A stretch of DNA of 64,000 bases, taken from WHSO01 sp963732875. Its GTDB lineage: Bacteria; Pseudomonadota; Alphaproteobacteria; SMXQ01. The DNA lies in NCBI GenBank assembly GCA_963732875.1, contig CAVTBD010000003.1, positions 1 through 64,000 on the forward strand. The letters are read 5' to 3'. Both the position numbers and the translations under genes were made by a program. A model generated the notes under the pieces. It was not told the DNA's origin and ran no database searches. It saw nothing but the letters and a program-made list of their open reading frames with translations. Positions 17,064-25,985 of the stretch are shown in pieces. Every line of letters begins with the position of its first letter. Position 1 is the stretch's first letter.

Positions 17064-18128
17064 ATGCAAAAATCAGCACGTTTTCTTATGACGTTAGCGA
17101 CTGTCGTTATCGCTGGCGAACTCACGCCGAGTCCGAGCGACGCGGCAGTTCCTGATGATTTTTATGCCAAGCAGGCGTTGACGATATTGGTCGGCGCATC
17201 CCCGGGAGGAAGCTACGACCTGATGGGCCGCATGACAGCCCGGCACATAGCGAATTACATCCCAGGTAAGCCCTCGGTAATCGTGCAAAACATGCCTGGT
17301 GCGGGAAGCCTTGTCGCCACAAATTACCTCTCTAACAAGGCGCCACAGGATGGTTCAGTCTTGGGATGTGTCGTTCCAGGTATCATCCTCACTGCGCTGT
17401 TTAAGGATTCTACCGCACGCTACGATCCCGCCAAGATGCAGTGGATTGGAAATGCAATGGATGGGTCCCCGGTCGCGGTCGTCTGGCACACCGCCCCTTA
17501 CAAGACGCTCAATGACTTCAAAAAGCATGTCGTTCTTGTCGCATCGAGTGGTATTAGCGGCTTCGATGCGATGGATCCAATGATGTACAACGCACTCCTG
17601 GGGACGAAATTCAAGGTTGTGCTGGGTTATAAAGGTGGCGCTGCAATCGATCTTTCGATGCAGCAGGGAGAGACGCAGGCACGTCTCGCCCAAGCGTGGT
17701 CCGGCTGGAAGGCGGTCCATCCCGACTGGATCCGCGATGGAAAGATCATACCGTTTATGCAGCTAACCCTGCACCGAGTTGACGATCCCCTCCTCAAGGA
17801 CGTCCCGCAGTTCATCAACGTTGTAAAACCTGAAGATCGCGCACTCGCCGAGAGTTACACGATCCTTCCAAATATGGGGCGACCGATGGTGATGGGGCCG
17901 AAGGTTCCCAAGGCGCGAGTTGCCATCTTGCGCAAGGCCTATGCGGCTATGGTTAGGGATCCGCAGTTTATCGCGGACGCGCATAAGCAACGGATAGCAC
18001 TCAGGCCGATCGACGGGAAGACCCTGCAAGGGATGGTCAAAACTGTCGGTAATCTCAATCCAAATGAGGTCAATCGCCTCTACAAGATTCTCCAATGGGA
18101 TAAGCGGGGCAGAAGCAGGAAGAAGTAG
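17064..18128 (+). CDS. Bug-family TTT substrate receptor
   Basis: 354 residues: signal region FLMTLATVVIAGELTPSPSDA, FYAKQALTILVGASPGGSYD, QNMPGAGSLVATNYLSN and a basic end RGRSRKK. ACTGGAGG precedes the ATG by seven bases. A decayed duplicate of its 3' end (LQGMVETI, then FNKILQWDE) is found at 19338-19441, behind the next gene. This shows a tandem duplication of receptor plus neighbour followed by loss. The BNR-propeller gene follows after 58 bases. Confidence 0.87.
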   Translation: MQKSARFLMTLATVVIAGELTPSPSDAAVPDDFYAKQALTILVGASPGGSYDLMGRMTARHIANYIPGKPSVIVQNMPGAGSLVATNYLSNKAPQDGSVLGCVVPGIILTALFKDSTARYDPAKMQWIGNAMDGSPVAVVWHTAPYKTLNDFKKHVVLVASSGISGFDAMDPMMYNALLGTKFKVVLGYKGGAAIDLSMQQGETQARLAQAWSGWKAVHPDWIRDGKIIPFMQLTLHRVDDPLLKDVPQFINVVKPEDRALAESYTILPNMGRPMVMGPKVPKARVAILRKAYAAMVRDPQFIADAHKQRIALRPIDGKTLQGMVKTVGNLNPNEVNRLYKILQWDKRGRSRKK

Positions 18129-18186
18129 AACGAATACAAAACTGCCTTATGAGGACGATGCGGCAATAGAATTGAAGGAGGCCCAG

Positions 18187-19257
18187 ATGCGGATTTGTCT
18201 TTCTCAAGGTGGTCGCCCAATTTTCACGGGCATGGAACCCGCTGCCCAGATGCTTGTCGGCACCGCGGATGGAATCTACAGCCTTGAACGCGCGGATGCT
18301 CGAAAATGGCGTATTGCCTGGGCCGCATTGCAGGGGCATCACATCAGTTCGATCGATATGGACTCGGATAGCGGGGCCCTGTTTGCTGGCGTCTATCGGG
18401 GCGGAGTTTTTGCCAGCGAGGACAATGGCAAGACCTGGCAATCTCGGGGCAGGGGCTTGGGCAGTGAGAACGTGTTCTCGTTGACGTTCGTGAGATCGGC
18501 CTCCGGAAAGAAGGTTTACGCCGGTACAGAACCGGCCCATCTTTTCGAGAGCACTGACATGGGCGTCACCTGGATCGAGCTTCGTTCGCTTCGCGACGCC
18601 CCCAGCCTTCCTGGATGGACGTTTCCGGCACCGCCTCATGTGGCGCATGTAAAATTCATTGCCGTGGACCCTCGCGACACCGCCGTGATTTACGCGGCGG
18701 TTGAAGTCGGAGGCCTGCTGAAAAGTTGTGATGGAGGTGCGACCTGGGAGGAACTTCAAGGTTTCTACGAAGATGTGCACCGTATCGTGATTTGCAGGAG
18801 TGCGTCGAACAGCATCTACATCACCACGGGGGACGGCCTCTACCATACCGGAGACGGTGGGCGGAGCTGGAAGCGCATGACAGATCTCTCGCTACCCATA
18901 GCTTATCCTGACGCCATGGTTGTTGTGCCGGGACAGGAGAATCTTTTGTTTATGGCTGGCGCTCGTGGCGCGCCCGGCACTTGGCGGAAGACTTACCGTG
19001 CGGACTCGCGTATTGGCAGAAGCCGGGATGGAGGAAAGACCTGGGAATTTTCTTCCGATGGCCTCCCCACCCCTATGAGTGGGAACGTGGAGGCTATGTC
19101 CTTGGCGAGCTGGCAAGATAGTTTCGAATTATTCGCCGGGACAACCAATGGCGACGTCTATTGCAGCGATAACGAGGGAACGTCCTGGTCGCGGATCGTG
19201 GCTGGACTGCCACCTGTATCAAAATCCGGCCATTATCAAATCCTGCAATCCGCTTAG
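18187..19257 (+). CDS. Six-Asp-box (BNR) beta-propeller protein
   Basis: 356 residues made of six repeats each ending in an Asp box: SEDNGKTW, STDMGVTW, SCDGGATW, TGDGGRSW, SRDGGKTW and the degenerate SDNEGTSW. These form a sialidase/Ycf48-like propeller. The sialidase Arg-triad and FRIP motif are not evident, so a binding or structural role is more likely than hydrolysis. No signal peptide. ATG 18187 follows GAAGGAGG. Similar WD40/YVTN-like proteins often accompany transporter or catabolic genes, but no role can be assigned. It sits between a receptor gene and the relic of that receptor's duplicate. Confidence 0.75.
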   Translation: MRICLSQGGRPIFTGMEPAAQMLVGTADGIYSLERADARKWRIAWAALQGHHISSIDMDSDSGALFAGVYRGGVFASEDNGKTWQSRGRGLGSENVFSLTFVRSASGKKVYAGTEPAHLFESTDMGVTWIELRSLRDAPSLPGWTFPAPPHVAHVKFIAVDPRDTAVIYAAVEVGGLLKSCDGGATWEELQGFYEDVHRIVICRSASNSIYITTGDGLYHTGDGGRSWKRMTDLSLPIAYPDAMVVVPGQENLLFMAGARGAPGTWRKTYRADSRIGRSRDGGKTWEFSSDGLPTPMSGNVEAMSLASWQDSFELFAGTTNGDVYCSDNEGTSWSRIVAGLPPVSKSGHYQILQSA

Positions 19258-19337
19258 TCGTCCTTGATGTATCTGCCGCTATGACATTGTCGAACTAAAA
19301 TAGGCTGAGACCGGTGAGGTCTGAGCGTGGCCTTGGC

Positions 19338-19441
19338 GAAGAACTTCAGGGGATGGTCGAAACCATCTTAAGCTAGACCAAGGCCAGATACCGCGTTTCA
19401 ACAAAATTCTGCAGTGGGACGAGTGCGGCAGAAAGAAATGG
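19338..19441 (+). pseudogene. Decayed C-terminal fragment of a Bug receptor (duplicate of 17064-18128)
   Basis: Two frames separated by a break give ELQGMVETIL and RFNKILQWDECGRKK. These match LQGMVKTVG and RLYKILQWDKRGRSRKK at the end of the receptor at 17064-18128. DNA similarity is also clear (CTTCAGGGGATGGTCGAAAC versus CTGCAAGGGATGGTCAAAAC). No other part of the gene survives. Confidence 0.65.
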
Positions 19442-19531
19442 GCGTGGGCCCCCTTGTCCGGGAGTGTCCATGCCGGGGAGATACGCGCTATGCGCCTTCC
19501 ACCCATCGAATGAGTAAGGAGGAACCATGTA

Positions 19532-21245
19532 ATGGCATTTGACCTCGTGATTCGTGGTGGAACCATTGTCGATGGCTCCGGTCTCTCGGGATATCTGGCT
19601 GATGTCGGCGTTATGGATGGTCGCATCGCTGAAATTGGTGATCTTGCAGGTCAGAGTGCCCGGGAAACCATCGATGCCGGGGGGCACGTGGTTGCCCCGG
19701 GCTTCATAGACGCTCATACTCATATGGATGCCCAGATTTTCTGGGATCCCCTCGGCACCTGTTCATGCTGGCATGGTGTGACGACGGCTGTGATGGGCAA
19801 TTGCGGCTTTACACTTGCCCCGTGTGCTGAGCCCGAGAAGAGCCTGGTGATGAAGAACCTGCAACGGGCCGAGGATATTTCCCCGGAAGCCATGAATGAA
19901 GGCATCAAATGGCAGTGGGAGACGTTTCCCGAATATCTCGATGCGATAGATCGTCTGCCCAAGGGAATTAACTACGCGGCGTATATGGGACATTCCCCTC
20001 TCCGCACGTATGTCATGGGGGAACGCGCCTTCGAGGAGGAAGCCAATCCGGACGACCTCGCGGCTATGACACGCGAAGTTGAAAATTCGGTCCGTGCCGG
20101 TGCGATCGGTTTTTCGACCTCCCGGTCGCGGGTGCATGAGACCCCTGAGGGCCGTCCTGTCGCCAGCCGGCTCGCTTCCTGGGGAGAGGTGCAAACCCTG
20201 GTCGGAGCTATGGGAAAACTCGGCGCGGGCGTTTTCGAGCTCGCAGTCGAGAACACGTCGACCGATCCCGAACGCGTTGTCGAATTCGTATCGCGGTTAA
20301 AGGCATTGGCGATCGAGTTTAGGGCACCACTGACCATGGGCGTGACGTTCAGTGAGCGAAGAGAGCCCGATAACTGGCGGCCCTATTTCGAGATGGCGGA
20401 TGAAGCCGTTGCCGAAGGGGCAAGGGTGATCCTCCAATGCACGGGTCGCTGGGGCAGCCTGCTGCGCTCTTTCAAGACGTCCATGCCTTTTGGACTCTGA
20501 TTCGGCGCCGGTTTGGGCCGACGTCCGCAGGCAGCCTATCGAAGCGCAGGCCGCTGCTATGCGGAACCCTGAAATGCGGGCAAGGCTGATCAAGGCCGGT
20601 CACGAATGGCAGGGGGAATTCAGCGGCGGGCGTCGACGAGCTGTTGCCCTCGACTGGTTGTTCCTGATGGACAAGCCGAACCCTCCTTACAAATCGATCG
20701 CCGCGATTGCACGGGAGGAGGGTAAGGATCCTTTCGATGTGATCTTCGATGCCGCTCTTGCGACCGAAATGTCCCAGTTTTTCATTGAGCCGAATTTCAA
20801 TGAAACCGAATCTACTTTGTTGGAAATGATCCAGCATCCGCGGTCCGTGGTCACTTTTTCAGACTCAGGGGCACATGTGACCTACATCATGGATTCGTCC
20901 ACACAAAGCCACATGCTGAGCTATTGGGTGCGTCAACGGCGGGCCCTTAGGCTGGAGTCCGTAATCAGAAACATGACCCATGATATTGCCTGCTTCTGGG
21001 GACTGAAGGGCCGGGGGTTGCTCCGAAAAGGTTATCACGCAGATATCGTGATTTTCGATCCGGAGACCGTTAGCCCGCAGATGCCGTTTACAGCAAACGA
21101 CCTGCCGACCGGGGCGCCCCGGTTGAAGCAGATGGCGGATGGAATTCTGGCAACCATTGTCGGGGGGCAGCCGTTGCTTCGCCGGAACAATCATACCGGT
21201 GCATTGCCGGGCCGCTTGCTTCGCGGTCCACTTGCCGCGACATAA
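19532..21245 (+). CDS. N-acyl-D-amino-acid deacylase-like amidohydrolase (one frameshift)
   Basis: About 570 residues when the two frames are joined, the normal size of the D-aminoacylase branch of amidohydrolases. The N-part has TIVDGSG, DAHTHMD (HxH metal pair), GNCG and the long TIM-barrel insertion. The C-part has SDSGAHV and GLKGRGLLRKGYHADIVIFDPETV, the family hallmark end. The frames meet around 20495, where GGA-CTC-T-GAT-TCG has one extra base; its removal reads FGLDSAPVW, as expected. It hydrolyses an N-acyl or related amide/carbamoyl bond; the substrate is open. Ribosome site AAGGAGG. Ends the plus-strand operon before a bidirectional hairpin. Confidence 0.78.
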
Positions 21246-21318
21246 ATGGCAAGACGAAGAAGGGCCGTTGTCGTGATAGCAGTTAAGCGCCGAACTGCGT
21301 CTTTGCCGTACTCGGTGA

Positions 21319-21349
21319 CGCCGCCTCCACCGGTGATGGGGAGGCGGCG
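21319..21349. terminator. Bidirectional terminator candidate
   Basis: CGCCGCCTCC and GGAGGCGGCG form a perfect ten-pair stem with an 11-base loop between the convergent amidohydrolase and Bug receptor genes. There is no strong T run, so it is a candidate only. Confidence 0.55.
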
Positions 21350-21360
21350 CCTTGATCTCG

Positions 21361-22383
21361 TTATTTCTTCGCGCTGAGAGTTCTAACCTTATCGATCACC
21401 TGAGCCGGCATAGCGATGAGGCTGGTAACGTGCTTTTGCAGCACTTCACCCGATACCGGGTTCACTTCCATGTGCAGCTTTTTTGCGTCGGCCTGCAAGA
21501 GGGGGTCTTTTGCGGTCTCGTCGAAGGCTTTGCGGAGTGCGGCAACACGTTCGGACGGGACACCCGGACCGGTTATGACTGGGCGGCCCAACATCACGTT
21601 GGCGGATATAAACTCCAGGATTTGACGCTGCTTCGCCGTTTTCCCCAGTTCCGAAAGAAGGCGAACATCCGGTAGTTCGGGCTCTTTATTGCTGCCGACC
21701 TGAAAAAGGATATTGATCTTCTTGTCCCGAATCCATTCGGGGTGCTGCATTTTTACGACCAGCCACGAGGTACTGCCGCGGCCACCCACCTCGCCTCGTT
21801 CCATGGCCAGATCGATAGCCGAACCGCCCTTGTAACCCGCTATGATCTTGAACTTCGTGCCGAGCACGTTATTGACCACGCGGGGATAGAACGTATCAGG
21901 CGAATTCACGCCGGTGCCGCCGATGGTGATCTCCTTTTGACGGGCATCCTCGATCGTTTTGACGCCCGAGCTATGCCAAGTGACGAGAATATTGTTGCTC
22001 TGGAAGAGATTCCCGATCCAGTTCATTTTGGTGACGTTGAAATTGATCCCTTTCCGATTGAGGGCCTGGTCAATCGGGATGTTCTGGCTAAAGGTCGCCA
22101 GGGCTGTACCGTCTTTGGGGGCGATGTTATAGAGCCAGTCGGCTGCCTTGCGTCCTCCTGCTCCAGGCATGTTTTGTGTGATGACACTTGGATGGCCGGG
22201 AATATGGCGGCTAATGTGTCGGTCCAGGAGGCGTGAATAGGTATCGTAAGAGCCGCCACTTCCGTAACCGACGACATGGGTGATTTGTTTGCCTTTGTAG
22301 AAATCGGAGATCGAGCTCGCGGAAACAGGAAAAGCGATAGCGAAGCCCGCTAACAGGCCGATGCCCATATTGGTGAATTTCAT
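21361..22383 (-). CDS. Bug-family TTT substrate receptor
   Basis: 340 residues with signal peptide (MGIGLLAGFAIAFPVSASS), FYKGKQITHVVGYGSGGSYD, TQNMPGAGGRKAADWLYN, NPVSGEVLQKHV and a short basic end LSAKK. The ATG has AGGGAGA seven bases before it. Very close in layout to the receptor at 23141-24211 (shared KAA.W.YNIAPKDGTA and NIP.DQ), so the two are a tandem duplicate pair with a foreign relic between them. Operator copy 4 lies 232 bases upstream of its start. Confidence 0.88.
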   Translation of the reverse strand: MKFTNMGIGLLAGFAIAFPVSASSISDFYKGKQITHVVGYGSGGSYDTYSRLLDRHISRHIPGHPSVITQNMPGAGGRKAADWLYNIAPKDGTALATFSQNIPIDQALNRKGINFNVTKMNWIGNLFQSNNILVTWHSSGVKTIEDARQKEITIGGTGVNSPDTFYPRVVNNVLGTKFKIIAGYKGGSAIDLAMERGEVGGRGSTSWLVVKMQHPEWIRDKKINILFQVGSNKEPELPDVRLLSELGKTAKQRQILEFISANVMLGRPVITGPGVPSERVAALRKAFDETAKDPLLQADAKKLHMEVNPVSGEVLQKHVTSLIAMPAQVIDKVRTLSAKK

Positions 22384-22614
22384 TATTGTCTCCCTTGAGT
22401 TGTCGTTGCCTTCTCTGTAGGTAAGCGGCTGTTGTTGTGGTGATCGCCGTTGTGGGAGGTAATATCTTCCGTAACGCTCTGTTTATGATTTAGATGTCCC
22501 CCTCATGAGAAATCCGCGAGGCTGCGTCTCTGCTCGGTTGCCTCCATCCCAGACAACCTCATGAGGGTACGCGCCCACCGATTTTGGTAGCAATGCAAGC
22601 TTCGCTTGTAACGG

Positions 22615-22633
22615 TGTCAATAAAAAGTTGACA
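22615..22633. promoter_or_regulatory. Inverted-repeat operator, copy 4
   Basis: Exact TGTCAA-N7-TTGACA in the 300-base non-coding stretch upstream of the minus-strand receptor 21361-22383. Arms identical to copies 2 and 3; spacer TAAAAAG. The rest of 22384-22685 shows nothing else. Confidence 0.6.
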
Positions 22634-22685
22634 GTAAAGGCCGTCTCTGGCGGGTTGTCCTGGACGTAGTTCCGCGGGGCGGAAT

Positions 22686-23090
22686 GTGTCTCGGGGTTAT
22701 TGCTTAGGGGCGTCGCGGATCCCTTGGGCATCTGCCCAGCGCTGCAGCGTATGGACCGACCGGTTGACGCTGCATCCGGATTGGCCGTTGAACACCGACG
22801 TCATCGCCCCGGCTCTTCGTGACGTCATCGCCGACCAATGTTTCCCACGCCGTTTCACAGCGATCGCGGATACGCTGGCTCGTACAGCTCCTCGCCTGAA
22901 TGGTGGGCCCCGCTCAGACATCCTCGGCGGGGCTGATCCAGCCGAAGGGACCGTCGCTGACATCGCCGCTATGGATGGTACGGTCCTTCCGATTCAGGGG
23001 CCGCCCGGCACCGGCGAGACTTATGTCAGCGCGCGGGCGATCCTGTCATTGGTGGGGTGCGGGGTCGATGTCGCGGTGTCCCGTGCCTAG
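22686..23090 (+). pseudogene. Relic of a TM0106-type RecB-like nuclease/AAA helicase
   Basis: An open stretch of 134 residues reads like the middle of TM0106-family nuclease-helicases: LNTDVIAPALRDVIADQ, FTAIADTLARTAPRL, ILGGADPAEGTVADIAAMDGT and the Walker A region LPIQGPPGTGET. The Walker lysine is replaced by Glu (GPPGTGET for GPPGTGKT), and the frame ends 16 residues later, so it cannot work. It lies between two duplicated receptor genes, which points to a rearrangement breakpoint. Confidence 0.6.
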
Positions 23091-23140
23091 GGACTGGCTC
23101 TGGTGTTTGGAAGTCCCCGTCCGGGCCTGTTTCAGGAGTG

Positions 23141-24211
23141 CTATTTCTTCCGCTTCTTGCCGCCCTTGCGCTTGCCGACCTTGGCCTTGAGCGCTTCCTT
23201 GAGCATGGCCACGGCATGCGGGGAAACGCTCACGATCCTGTCGACCAGCGCCTGAAGCTCCTGGCCCGAGGTCGGCGCGACCGCCAGCTTCTGCTTCTCG
23301 GCATCGGCCAGGAACTTCGGGTCCTTGACGGCCGCGTCGAAGGCCGCGCGCAACGCCGCGACCTTGTCCTCGGGAACGTTGGGCGGGGCCACGATAGGCC
23401 GGCCGACGCCGACCGAACCGGAGATGAACTCAAGCACCTCACGCTGCTCCTTGTTCTTGGCGAGATCGGTAAGGAGCGGCGCGTTGGGCAAATCCGGATC
23501 CTTCTCGGTGCCGACCTGGAACAGGACGTTGAGCTTGTGGTCCTTGATCCAGTGCGGCTTCTCGCGCTCCATGCCCGCCCAGGACCGGGCGCCGAGCCCG
23601 GCGACCTCGCTGCGCTCGACGGCCAGCAGAGCCTCCTGGGAATGGTAGCCCGAGACCACCTGGAACTTGGTGCCGAAGAAGTTGTTCACGATCCTGGGAT
23701 AGATGGTGGCGGGGGTGTTGCCGCCGGCGCCTGCCCCGATGACGAGCGGCTTGCCTTTCGCCTCGGCCAGGGTCTTGATCCCGGTCCTGTACCACAGGAA
23801 CAGGACGTTGTTGTTGTGGGTGGGCGTGCCGATCCAGTTGAACTTGCGGACGTCGAACTTGAGCTTCTTCTTGTCGAGCACCTGATCCATGGGGATGTTC
23901 TGGTTGAAGCATCCCATCGCCGTGCCGTCCTTGGGGGCGACATTGTAGATCCAGCTCGCCGCCTTGCGGGTGCCCGCGCCCGGCATGTTCTGCACGATCA
24001 CGGTCGGATGGCCCGGTATGTGATCGCCGATATGGCGCCCGACCAGCTGGGTCTCCGCGGTGTATTCGCTGCCGGGCCCGTAGCCGACAACGATCTTGAG
24101 TGTTTTGCCCTTGTAGAAGTCGGCCAAAAATTCCGCATGGGACGGTGCTGCCGATAGCCCCAGCGCGACCCCGCAGGCCAGGATAAGGCTCGCAACGCGT
24201 GTCATATCCAT
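23141..24211 (-). CDS. Bug-family TTT substrate receptor with strong Lys tail
   Basis: 356 residues with signal peptide (VASLILACGVALGLSAAPSHA), FYKGKTLKIVVGYGPGSEYT, VQNMPGAGTRKAASWIYN and GRPIVAPPNVPEDKVAALRAAF. It ends KVGKRKGGKKRKK, nine basic residues in thirteen. The ATG follows AGGGAGACAGTC. Local GC content is higher than in its sister 21361-22383, suggesting a different origin or age. No membrane component nearby. Confidence 0.88.
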   Translation of the reverse strand: MDMTRVASLILACGVALGLSAAPSHAEFLADFYKGKTLKIVVGYGPGSEYTAETQLVGRHIGDHIPGHPTVIVQNMPGAGTRKAASWIYNVAPKDGTAMGCFNQNIPMDQVLDKKKLKFDVRKFNWIGTPTHNNNVLFLWYRTGIKTLAEAKGKPLVIGAGAGGNTPATIYPRIVNNFFGTKFQVVSGYHSQEALLAVERSEVAGLGARSWAGMEREKPHWIKDHKLNVLFQVGTEKDPDLPNAPLLTDLAKNKEQREVLEFISGSVGVGRPIVAPPNVPEDKVAALRAAFDAAVKDPKFLADAEKQKLAVAPTSGQELQALVDRIVSVSPHAVAMLKEALKAKVGKRKGGKKRKK

Positions 24212-24402
24212 GACTGTCTCCCTGTTGTTATGTTTTTGGCTGTGTCGCCCGGAGCTCGCAAAAACTCCTCTGTTGTCGAAAAAAACGTGGAAAGCATTAC
24301 TGGGTACACATGCTAGGCGTCCCGCATGACCGTTTCAATGGTTTGGCTGGACCGCGCCTTTCGCATGCGCCCGGCCAACCTTGGAAGGAACCTTCGTGCC
24401 CT

Positions 24403-25134
24403 TCAGAATTCGCGGAGAAGCCGGCCATAGCCATGAATTTTATCGTCGATACCAACGGTCCGTAACGCCTTCCACAGGATCGCCTGTTGAGACGTCATCA
24501 CATTGACGCCCAGCTCGTTCTCGATCTGCTCGATGGCATGTGCTGTGGCCCAATGCGCACAACTCGGGTGAATGGTGTCGGCTTCCGGGTGTTGTTCCTT
24601 GATCTTGCGCGAAAGAGTGAGCGCAAGCTCCCCCGGGACACGGCCAAGATCCTGGACCGAATACTCGCATGCGATTACACCTGCGGACTTAAACCCCAGA
24701 TTCCCCATGGACCTCTCATGATCGCCATTCTTAACGGACATAAACGGATGGACGGTGGCAACCTTGCGGGCGCCAAGCGCCAACAGCGCGTCCCGTTGCG
24801 CCTGTGTCGAGGTTATGACCCTAGTCCCGATTTCGCGTGACAGATCGGCGCAGATCGCGGGCAGGTTCTCGACCCCGACGGACTGATTGACCGGATTTCC
24901 GCCGAGGACCACGACATCTGCGCCGGCCGCCGCCATGTATTTCGCCGCTTCGAGGCTTTTGGCGTGACTCCCGCTCATTTCCTCCTTAACAACCTCGCGA
25001 TCAAGCGTTTTGACAGAGAGCGTGGTGATCATCAACGTCACGCCGTCCGGTGCCATGCGATAAAACTCATGGCAGAAATTCTCGGTCACAAAGGGCGGCG
25101 AGCAATAACCGATCCGGGCACGGTATCCGTACAT
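24403..25134 (-). CDS. Arylmalonate decarboxylase / maleate isomerase-like protein (Asp/Glu racemase superfamily)
   Basis: 243 residues of the Asp/Glu-racemase superfamily. The second catalytic cysteine is present as C192 in IHPSCAHW. The first-cysteine site reads VVLGGNPVNQ (G78-G79), so there is no Cys there. Maleate isomerases (NicE) and racemases keep both; arylmalonate decarboxylase has Gly at the first and Cys at the second site. By this criterion a decarboxylase is more likely than an isomerase, though substrate-binding residues were not compared. GGGAGA precedes the start. Same strand as the two receptors downstream, 192 bases from the nearer. Confidence 0.65.
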   Translation of the reverse strand: MYGYRARIGYCSPPFVTENFCHEFYRMAPDGVTLMITTLSVKTLDREVVKEEMSGSHAKSLEAAKYMAAAGADVVVLGGNPVNQSVGVENLPAICADLSREIGTRVITSTQAQRDALLALGARKVATVHPFMSVKNGDHERSMGNLGFKSAGVIACEYSVQDLGRVPGELALTLSRKIKEQHPEADTIHPSCAHWATAHAIEQIENELGVNVMTSQQAILWKALRTVGIDDKIHGYGRLLREF

Positions 25135-25149
25135 GTCTCCCTCTTCCTG

Positions 25150-25546
25150 TTATTCGGCTTCGTAGCGTTCTAACTTCGCGCCGCGTCGATGGCAAGTGCA
25201 CTGACGGCGCCGATCGAACGCCGATGCGCAGGCGAGGCCGTAGAGCGCCCTTGCGTTGGCGTCGAGTGATTGAAGAACCCGTATCCGTCCGAAACCGGGA
25301 GGTCGGGCGGGGAGGAGATCGAACCGATACGTGTTCCAGCATGGCCGCCAGCACTCTCCCACGCTTTGTGGTCCATTCGGCGCATGCAATCGAGAAACCT
25401 TCAAACGCGATCGCGAGCTTGAAGGCGCCGTAACGACGGTCGTCCTTTTGGGACCTCGATCGTTGAAACTGCTCAAACCCAACGATAGTGACGGCGATAC
25501 CGCTGCCGAGAAGGACAGTGAACAGTGTTGACCAGAACCCGTTCAT
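25150..25546 (-). pseudogene. Relic of a small membrane-anchored protein of unknown function
   Basis: From the ATG at 25546 one reads a transmembrane start (FWSTLFTVLLGSGIAVTIVG) and then FKLAIAFEGFSIACAEW. The conserved continuation (ESAGGHAGTRI, then LPVSDGYGFFNH) lies in another frame, and the end in a third. I recall this N-anchored pattern from uncharacterised alphaproteobacterial proteins, but no function is known to me. Several shifts make it a pseudogene. The remaining 25547-25985 holds no other gene I can support. Confidence 0.45.
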
Positions 25547-25985
25547 ATTGATCCCTACAGAAGGACGGGGCGGTGACTTCCCCATGCTATCTCGTCGAAG
25601 ATCTGCCGTCTGTAACAGGGACGGGAGAATTGGACTTGGCGCATCCGTGGCGTGGACGCAATTTTATTTATTGCGCTTCATAACCTTCCGCCGCGCAACC
25701 GGGACCGATCTCTGTTTAGCATTTATGGCTGCTATGAGTTGGCACAAGCTTATGTATAGACATCTCTTCTGTGTGTGAAGGTGCCGTGAGGGCAAGAAGA
25801 AGGCGCACTAAGACATCGCGCATGCGATGGCCGGCATCAAATACCGCAAGGTCAAAAAGCGAAAGACAAAGAAGGAAGAAGGAGTGACGACCGCTGGGCA
25901 CGACACCTGCGTATCGATGGAAGGTCGTTCGGCCCAAGTCGGAGAGTGTTTTATGTTCCAAGATTATGGGCGGAGGGTGTACAGC

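Noticed and set aside
23057..24157. 366-residue open frame on the plus strand
   Set aside because: Antisense of the Bug receptor at 23141-24211, which has signal peptide, family motifs and ribosome site.
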